Notes under the pieces: generated by a model | Told to the model about the DNA's origin: nothing | What the model saw: the letters and a program-made list of their open reading frames with translations, nothing else | Databases searched by the model: none | Shown here: positions 57,568-64,000 of the stretch, piece by piece | How the letters are laid out: every line of letters begins with the position of its first letter | How positions within the stretch are numbered: position 1 is the first letter of the stretch | Source of the DNA: Epithemia pelagica | Lineage: Eukaryota > Bacillariophyta > Bacillariophyceae > Surirellales > Surirellaceae | Direction: 5' to 3' | Length of the DNA: 64,000 bases | Assembly (NCBI GenBank): GCA_946965045.2 | Contig: OX337229.1 | Location: 3,472,001-3,536,000 of the forward strand | Made by a program: the position numbers and the translations under genes

Positions 57568-58908
57568 CTATTCGATCGGCCGAACATTTGGCCTACCTGG
57601 CCACGAGTTTGGCCGTTCCCAAAACCCAATCTCTCTTCCTCCATAATATGAATTGAGGACTATATCTAGAACTTGAGACGCTCGAACCGCGTTGTCGCCA
57701 AACGATAAGAACGGGGCTCTGGAAACGCCCCGCAGATCGTTTGTAATGGATTGGATCAGGGGCTGCGCCGTATGTTCGGGTGCGTCAAAATCCACCTGTT
57801 TCAGGAGTACATTTGAGTGATCATAAACAGAAATTGGCAGGAAAGGAGACATTCCGACCATCTTTATAAACCCTTTTGGACCAGTGATTACAAGTTCATC
57901 CACCTTCTCGTTTGATTCACCAGAGAAGTCCCATTCACAAGTCACAAGGGCACCTTCACTGGGAATCGCCGCATTGTTGGACGATCCAATGTTGGCTTTC
58001 AATTCTACGTAGTCTTCAACGAGTTGAAAGGGAGAATTTTTATTCTTGGCACAGCCCTGTACGTCGATCAATGGGCCAAACAGGTAATCCATTCGATCAA
58101 CAACGTGACAACCGATGTCCATGACTTCACCCCCACCGGCCTGATCGGCCCGTAACCTCCACGGTAGAGGAGAGTCATTATCCAAATCACGTGAAACTAT
58201 ATTTCCAATAAATCGGTAGTCCACCCTTGTCACTTTTTCTCCAATATATCCTTCTTGCAAGAGCGTACGCAGCGTTTGAGTGCGATTGTATGCTCGACTA
58301 ATATAGGCCGTGTAGAGTGGTTTGTCAGCTTTTTTCATGCATTCCACAATGGCACGAGTTTCTGCAGCACATCGTCCCACTGGTTTTTCCACATACGCAG
58401 CCTTTCCTGCAGCAGCCACCTTTTGACAAATTTCCGCGTGTGCCCCAGGCGGCGATGCAATGTACACTGCATCTAAACCATCATGCTGCAAAAATTCATC
58501 CAGATTATCGTATCCCATGCATTCTCCACCAGGCCACATGGTTTGCGCCCATTCTGTGGCTTTTCCAGGGGTGCGTCGCATCACTGCTACCAACGAGCTT
58601 CCTTCACACTTGAAGAATGGAGGACCAGACTTTTTTGCCGTCACATCGCCGAGCCCCACAATACCCCATCGAGTTACCGGTGGAGGCGATGAGTCTCGTT
58701 TACTCGGCGTTGATGATGAGTCCATGAGCAAAGCACCTGTCGAAGCAGCAGAAGAAAAAAACTGCCGACGGTTGGTATGAGCGACAAGCCAATGGGACGT
58801 GAGCAGGGAATGAAAAATCGATGGAAGGAGAAGCTGAACAAGACAGAGAAAGGAGGGACTCGTTCGACCACTATGAGCGGCGAGTATATGGCAATGATAC
58901 TGTTTCAT
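57568..58908 (-). CDS. Gfo/Idh/MocA-family NAD(P)-dependent oxidoreductase with Tat-like N-terminus
   Basis: 446 residues, single exon. The Rossmann start is WGIVGLGDVTAKK (GxGxxx), followed by the family motif VEKPVGR (catalytic-site Lys-Pro) and the C-terminal GGGEVMDIGCHVVDRMDYLFG, in which the His-containing helix is typical. Family members oxidise or reduce sugars and related polyols with NAD(P). Ahead of the domain, residues 17-62 are hydrophobic and contain NRRQFFSSAASTGALL, which has the form of a bacterial twin-arginine signal. The absence of introns and the Tat-like piece hint at bacterial origin. Substrate unknown. Confidence 0.88.
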   Translation of the reverse strand: MKQYHCHILAAHSGRTSPSFLCLVQLLLPSIFHSLLTSHWLVAHTNRRQFFSSAASTGALLMDSSSTPSKRDSSPPPVTRWGIVGLGDVTAKKSGPPFFKCEGSSLVAVMRRTPGKATEWAQTMWPGGECMGYDNLDEFLQHDGLDAVYIASPPGAHAEICQKVAAAGKAAYVEKPVGRCAAETRAIVECMKKADKPLYTAYISRAYNRTQTLRTLLQEGYIGEKVTRVDYRFIGNIVSRDLDNDSPLPWRLRADQAGGGEVMDIGCHVVDRMDYLFGPLIDVQGCAKNKNSPFQLVEDYVELKANIGSSNNAAIPSEGALVTCEWDFSGESNEKVDELVITGPKGFIKMVGMSPFLPISVYDHSNVLLKQVDFDAPEHTAQPLIQSITNDLRGVSRAPFLSFGDNAVRASQVLDIVLNSYYGGREIGFWERPNSWPGRPNVRPIE

Positions 58909-59345
58909 TTCTCAACCAAAGGATACATGATGCGTTCCTTGTTCTCCTTGTCTTGGTGCACACCCGATGATTTGAAAGAAAGATCTCGGACAAAAATGAA
59001 AAGATACGATCATGCATTAAATCCGCGACCAAAGAAGTGGCCCTTATCTTCCGAGTGAAGTCTGTGTTCTGTGTCCCTTCTTTTTTCTTCGACATGGTGG
59101 AGAAGTTCGTCCTGCTTGGTACACTCTGAGCCACTCTCGTGGGTTCTGGTTCGATGACACGTCACGAGTCACAAGATACTGTCTACACTGTCTATCCCCA
59201 AAATCCAAAATGAGAACGACGAAGGGCGACAAACTTTTGCTTTCCTCATCGTCGAGATCGTAATAGAAACGAAGTTGACGCTAAACAAAGACTCACGCCA
59301 ACAACCGCACTGCTTCTGGCCTCTTGCATTCGAACTGAAGAAACG
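58909..59345. promoter_or_regulatory. Divergent region, oxidoreductase / sulfite oxidase
   Basis: 437 bp between two divergent starts. It must contain both promoters. No clear motif was seen. Confidence 0.35.
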
Positions 59346-61385
59346 ATGTACCGACTACCGGCTCGTGCGCTTGCACGACGTCCTGTTTCGCGCACTTATC
59401 ACGTCGGACAGATCGCCTTGGCGTCATATACTTCAATCAGACACGCTCCTGTCAGTGCTACTTCAGTTTTCGAGTCGAATGATGGCCATGCTTCTTCCAT
59501 TGCCACTCTCATGGCTGTCACGGGGATGGCCCTCGGTTTGACTTGCACTAGCAATGCAGAGACAACAAACTGTGAATCTTCGAAGTCAATGGACAAAGGT
59601 CCAACTCCAGCATCCGTTGCCAAAGAGGATTTTCAATCGGTTCAGGCTGCTAATGATATCGACAGTATGCCCATCTACTCCATGGATGAGGTAGCCGTCA
59701 ACGATGGAACTGATGGAAAGCCCATATGGATGACTTATGGAGGTGCGATTTGTGTTCCTGATAGTTATGACGGCTCGCTTGTACAAATCTCATTTTTGTA
59801 TTGGAAATCTTTCTTTCTCTATGTCAACAACAGGCGTTGTATACGATGTGACCGACTTCATTGCAAACCATCCTGGAGGCTCGGAGAAAATCATCATGGC
59901 AGCAGGGTCTGCAATTGAGCCGTTCTGGCATATCTACAGACAACACTTTGCCTCTGATTTGCCCATGCGTCTTATGGAACACATGGCAATTGGACGACTT
60001 CACGACGACGACCAGGAAAAGATCAATGAGCAAATGGCCGTACTTGAAGAGGAAGATCCTTTTGCTCGCGAACCCCCACGTCACAAAGCTCTTAAAGTGC
60101 ACGTTGATACTCCAATGAGCGCAGAAACACCCGTGCGTCTTCTTACTAAATCGTTCCTGACTCCGAATTCGCTCTTTTACATTCGGCATCATCATCCTGT
60201 ACCCTTTCTCACAGAAAAAGATATTCACAACTATCGACTGAAAATTGACTTGTCTGCCTACGGAAAAGGAATTACGTCAATCTCTCTAGATGAGCTTCAG
60301 AAAATGGAAAAGGTAGAGATTGTTGCGACTCTTCAGTGCAGCGGCAACCGCCGAAGTGGTTTCAACTCTTTCCACAGAACTTCTGGAACTACGTGGGGAC
60401 AGGGAGCAATCTCAACCGCCAAGTTTGGAGGAGTGCGTCTGAGTCACTTGCTGCAGCATTGTGGTCTTGACGATCCGGTAGCAGCTCAAGAAAAATGTGG
60501 AATGGAGCACGTTCGATTCTTTTCAATGGATGGTATGATGGCGTCCATTGGTATTGAAAAAGCCACTAGTCACTATGGGGATGTCATTGTTTGCTACGAA
60601 ATGAATGGAGAACCCTTGCCTCGGGATCACGGATTTCCGGTTCGGATTGTCGTCCCAGGTTACGCGGCGGTTCGGAGTGTAAAATGGTTGGAAAAGATCG
60701 AGCTCAGCACCTCCGAGGCTGAAGGGCCATGGCAAAGAGGTCTGAGCTACAAAATCCTTCCTCCTGGTGTAACGGACGCTAAAGATGTGGACTTGAACGA
60801 GATGCCCTCCGTATCCGAAGCGAGTTTGTTCTCAGGAATTTCGAAAATGGAAAGGGTAGATGGCAAAATACCGGAGCCTGGAGACCGAGTCACAATTCGA
60901 GCTAGTGGCTGGGCATGGGCTGGCGGAGGAAGAAATGTCGTCCGAGTGGACTTGACGGTAAGTTGCTGGTTGAATCTTTCCATCATGCGAGAATGGTAGT
61001 GTTCTCCTCTCTCTGCGTTGGATGCCTCAAAAGGACAGAATTGGAGCGACCGGACGGAGTTGTTCAAGACTGCGGCCGGGCTTGTCTTGTTGTCGTTGTT
61101 GCTCACTTCTCGATGTGGGCTTTCTTTTTTTAGGGCGACGAAGGCAAAACTTGGGTCACTGCGAAGCTCAAGGATGGTTCGAACCAACGCTTTGGACGAG
61201 CTTGGGCATGGGTCTTTTGGGAGTGTGAAGTTCCTGCACTTGTTTCCGAAAGCGGTTCTGTGAACATTGCATCCAAGGCGGTGGATATGGCGTTCAATGT
61301 CCAACCTGAAAAGTCGGATCACACATGGAACATTCGTGGACTCGGAAACAATAGTTGGTACCGAGCGCAGGCTAGTGTAGCATAA
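59346..61385 (+). CDS. SUOX: Sulfite oxidase with cytochrome b5 domain, mitochondrial (3 exons)
   Basis: Exons are 59346..59742, 59834..60957 and 61134..61385; introns are 91 and 176 nt; 590 residues. An Arg-rich presequence (MYRLPARALARRPVSRTYHV) is followed by a cytochrome b5 domain rebuilt across intron 1: WMTYGGVVYDVTDFIANHPG, with one haem His in HPGG and the second in WHIYRQHFAS. The molybdopterin domain has the Mo-ligating Cys301 in TLQCSGNRRSGF, plus GTTWGQGAIS and FPVRIVVPGYAAVRSVKWL. The dimerisation domain follows, split by intron 2. The enzyme oxidises sulfite to sulfate in the intermembrane space. The domain order is that of animal SUOX; plant enzymes lack the b5 part. Confidence 0.95.
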
Positions 61386-61631
61386 ACGATTGGCGAGTTC
61401 CGGTGATCCGCATAGAGACATGATAAATAATAGTAACGAGTAGAGTACATGTCTGGTTTTACTGTAACTTCGTCTTAGCTTGTCGTCGAGGACGAAGTCC
61501 GCGTTATCTATATGCAATGTGCGAGACATGCAGAACAAGCTCGTATACCACATTGAACCATAAAGAAAAATGATATCGATTATCAATAGCATTCCTATCA
61601 AGATCTATAACTAACTTGATGGGAAAGAAAT
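61386..61631. other. Convergent 3' interval
   Basis: 246 bp between convergent stops, AT-rich, nothing recognisable. Confidence 0.3.
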
Positions 61632-64000
61632 TTACTTGCCTTGCCAGCTAGGGGCTCCGCCGCCCCAACCACTGCCACCAGAGGTCTGGTTCGGCCAGCC
61701 ACCCGTACTGGTTCCAGTCGCCCCAGCCGTGGAGTTAGGGCCCGAATGGGTATTCGAATCAGAGGTGTTGCCTCCGGCTTGTGTTCCCTGTAAACCAAAC
61801 GGTTGCTGGTTCAAGTGAGGGGGTGGCCCCGGTTGGAATTGCTGGTAGCCTCCACGAGGACCGCCTTTCTTCCCCTTGTTGTACTGATCCGCATCACCGG
61901 GGAATCCTCCAATCTGAGGAGCTTGTTGTTGCTGTTGCTGCGGAATATAGTGGTCTTGCATACCACCCGGCTGTCCATATCCACCTCGTGAGAAATCCCC
62001 GTGGTAGCCCATCGCACCGTAGGGCTGCCCTCCATAGGCACCCGCATGCTGCTGAGGATTATATTGATTCTGGTATTGGTTGGCATTGTTGTGGTGGTTT
62101 CCACGACCACGGTAGCCTCCGCTGTTCTTCTGATAACCACTTGAGCCTTGATGGGAACCACCTTGATCATCATAATGAGGGCCAGCACCATAACCACCGC
62201 TATGGCCCATCGAAGGAGGATATCCAAATCCTCCCTGTACGGCACCTCCAAATTGTGCGCCATATCCGTAATTGTATCCAATTTGACCTTGATACTGTCC
62301 CATATGCGGCTGTTGTCCATAAAACAGCGCAGGACTGTAGGGCATGCCTGGCATACCGGGAGGCAATCCAGGTGTCGGCGTGGGAGCACTGTTATTCGAC
62401 GAGTTTGGCGCGTTCGTGTTGGAAGGTGCACTGCCTGAGGACGTCGGTTGTTGCTGTTGCGTTGTCGGAGCAGCTCCATAGAGACTCTGGTGTTGTGGTT
62501 GCTGAGGCTGAGTCGGGGCCAGAGGAACTCCCATTGGTGGCTTGGGAGGAAGGGGCGTTCCTAGAGCCGGTGCACTGGGCATGCCTCCAATAAAGGCGGC
62601 ACCCGTACCTGCCGGAGCTCCGGCATAGTTGTACATACCCATCGAACCAGTGCCACTTGTGCCAGCGGGCTGCGGGTACGTAGGCTGCTGAGTCGGTGCA
62701 GACGGTTCCGAATTGGTAGAAGAGACGGGGTCATTGCCTTCCGGTGGAGCAACGGACTGAGATGGTTGCGTCGGCAATGCTCCTGGTGCTTGTTCGGAGA
62801 CGGCTTGTTGCGCAGCGTTAAGAGATGCTTCTTCTAGCTTGTTTTCAAGTTCATGTACCAACACTGCGTCGGCTGGAATGGGGCGCATTCCTCCTCCAAT
62901 GGAGAGTCCAGGAGGTGGTCTTGCTGGTGAGGGGGCAGTTGCAGTTGCGGGAGGAGGCGCTGGAGTTTCTTTCGGAGCCGTCTGGGACACATTGTTCGTG
63001 CTGCTACTCGCTGTCGTAGCGTCCATACTGGCAGCTTCGGCGTCGACGCCAAATGTCCCGAATCCAAAATCGATATTTTTATCATCTCCATCGGTCTCCC
63101 AATGTCCCATGTTCAACACGCTCGGAGGGGGAGCCCGAGGTTGTGGTTTGGGCTCAACGCTTGTGGGAGCTTGCGACTGGGGAGGAGCAGACGCCGTGGC
63201 TTGAGATTCGACAACCGGAGCCCCGATTGGTTGTGTGTGCATGGGTGAGGGGGGAACGGCCGCGTCGGTAGGGACAACATCTTCGTTCCCCGTTTGCGTG
63301 GATGCGGCTGGAGCGGCCCCCCACACAGAGCCTTCTAGCTTTTGCCCTGAAGACGCGGATTCCTCTTGCTCTACAGGAGCCTGTTGAGGAACTTGCGTGG
63401 AACTTGAAGGTGGCAATACATCCTCCACCGCTTCTGGTTCCAAGTCGGGTTCTGTTTCCGGTGGTACATGCAGCAAGGGAGCTGCCATGGGAGGAGGCGC
63501 TGGTGCAGGAGGAGCACTGCGTTTTACAGGTGCCGGCGCAATGGCTGCTGGTGGCTTTGGCTGTTCAGCTCGAATCAAATGGGCTGACCCCTTGGTGGCC
63601 CACACATTTCCAGCGGGCGCAGGTCTTGAGACTGGTTTCGGAACGGGTGGTTGGACTGCCGTAGTAGTAGGAGGAGCAATCGGATCCGGTTCGTGTTTTT
63701 CTGGCACTGACGAGACAGGAGCGTCCGTCTTAATTTCATCGGCAATATCTGGGGAAGTTGCCGTCGCGGTCGCCGTCGTCGGGGTTGTTGCTTGCTGCTG
63801 TTTGGCCCAGGCCCCTTGAGGAACTCTCACATTGGCTGGAATTCCTCCGGGCGGCGGAGGATGAGACTCCAAATCATTCAAGGTTTCCTCGTTGGAGGCA
63901 TCGGTCGCCGGATTGTTGACCGGAGGACCCTTTTCGCGATGCTGTTGCGAACGTCCACGGCCACCCCGTCCGGAAGCGCTTCGTCCTCGACCGCCACGGC
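61632..64000 (-). CDS. Low-complexity Pro/Gln/Gly-rich protein with RGG box (5' partial)
   Basis: The frame is open from the window edge to 61632, at least 789 residues. It starts inside an RGG/RG segment (RGGRGRSASGRGGRGRS), continues through long Pro/Ala/Gln-rich disordered sequence and ends with Gly/Tyr/Gln-rich, prion-like sequence (GYGAGPHYDDQGG, GGYRGRGNHHNNANQYQNQY). A short ordered-looking element, LNMGHWETDGDDKNIDFGFG, lies near the middle. Such composition is typical of RNA-granule proteins such as the UBAP2L or SCD6 types, but no diagnostic domain is visible in this part. Base composition (GC-rich) follows from the repeats. Confidence 0.7.
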   Translation of the reverse strand, partial: RGGRGRSASGRGGRGRSQQHREKGPPVNNPATDASNEETLNDLESHPPPPGGIPANVRVPQGAWAKQQQATTPTTATATATSPDIADEIKTDAPVSSVPEKHEPDPIAPPTTTAVQPPVPKPVSRPAPAGNVWATKGSAHLIRAEQPKPPAAIAPAPVKRSAPPAPAPPPMAAPLLHVPPETEPDLEPEAVEDVLPPSSSTQVPQQAPVEQEESASSGQKLEGSVWGAAPAASTQTGNEDVVPTDAAVPPSPMHTQPIGAPVVESQATASAPPQSQAPTSVEPKPQPRAPPPSVLNMGHWETDGDDKNIDFGFGTFGVDAEAASMDATTASSSTNNVSQTAPKETPAPPPATATAPSPARPPPGLSIGGGMRPIPADAVLVHELENKLEEASLNAAQQAVSEQAPGALPTQPSQSVAPPEGNDPVSSTNSEPSAPTQQPTYPQPAGTSGTGSMGMYNYAGAPAGTGAAFIGGMPSAPALGTPLPPKPPMGVPLAPTQPQQPQHQSLYGAAPTTQQQQPTSSGSAPSNTNAPNSSNNSAPTPTPGLPPGMPGMPYSPALFYGQQPHMGQYQGQIGYNYGYGAQFGGAVQGGFGYPPSMGHSGGYGAGPHYDDQGGSHQGSSGYQKNSGGYRGRGNHHNNANQYQNQYNPQQHAGAYGGQPYGAMGYHGDFSRGGYGQPGGMQDHYIPQQQQQQAPQIGGFPGDADQYNKGKKGGPRGGYQQFQPGPPPHLNQQPFGLQGTQAGGNTSDSNTHSGPNSTAGATGTSTGGWPNQTSGGSGWGGGAPSWQGK

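Noticed and set aside
61781-62593. Plus-strand frame of 270 codons at the window end
   Set aside because: Antisense to the Gly/Gln-rich protein; composition is explained by the sense repeats.

Overview
This window is nuclear DNA of a diatom, probably a pennate one. The evidence is a mixture of eukaryotic genes with short introns (roughly 60-100 nt, GT-AG), two plastid-type preproteins (a transketolase with an A|F cleavage motif and a PebB-like bilin reductase with A|Y), a vacuolar-type H+-pyrophosphatase, and Ty1/copia, Harbinger, plant-type mariner and hAT elements. No species can be named from the sequence alone.

Layout. 1-6957: SEC20-like SNARE end, two small membrane proteins, LSM8, PebB-like reductase, H+-pyrophosphatase. 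7005-10086: a two-gene Harbinger-type transposon. 10144-19085: an about 8.9 kb DNA transposon carrying four genes (DDE transposase, SET-domain protein, two unknowns) and two tandem-repeat blocks. 19209-30635: TIM44, a TIR element, a C1+VPS9 protein, transketolase, an inner-membrane S26 peptidase and a TM9SF/EMP70 protein. 30919-39330: 86-bp inverted repeats enclosing a young 7.1 kb copia retrotransposon (31671-38766). 40093-42059: an intact plant-type mariner with Stowaway-like ends. 42317-43614: two MITEs whose ends match the 8.9 kb transposon. 43879-52091: HMG-box gene, bromodomain gene and a DUF218/YdcF gene. 52290-54768: a 195-bp tandem repeat, a retropepsin-like ORF and a hAT element. 54807-64000: an unknown tail-anchored protein, a YIPF protein, a Gfo/Idh/MocA oxidoreductase, sulfite oxidase, and a low-complexity RGG protein that runs off the window.

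The host genes form no operon; they are ordinary housekeeping genes (secretory traffic, splicing, mitochondrial import, Calvin cycle, sulfur metabolism). I derived intron borders by joining exons on GT/AG sites that keep frame and restore family alignments. Two genes, TIM44 and the VPS9 gene, need coding microexons of 15 and 13 nt. The most unusual item is the 8.9 kb four-gene transposon with a SET-domain passenger and its derived MITEs. The copia element is also odd: gag, protease and integrase/RT lie in one frame separated by a UGA and a UAA.
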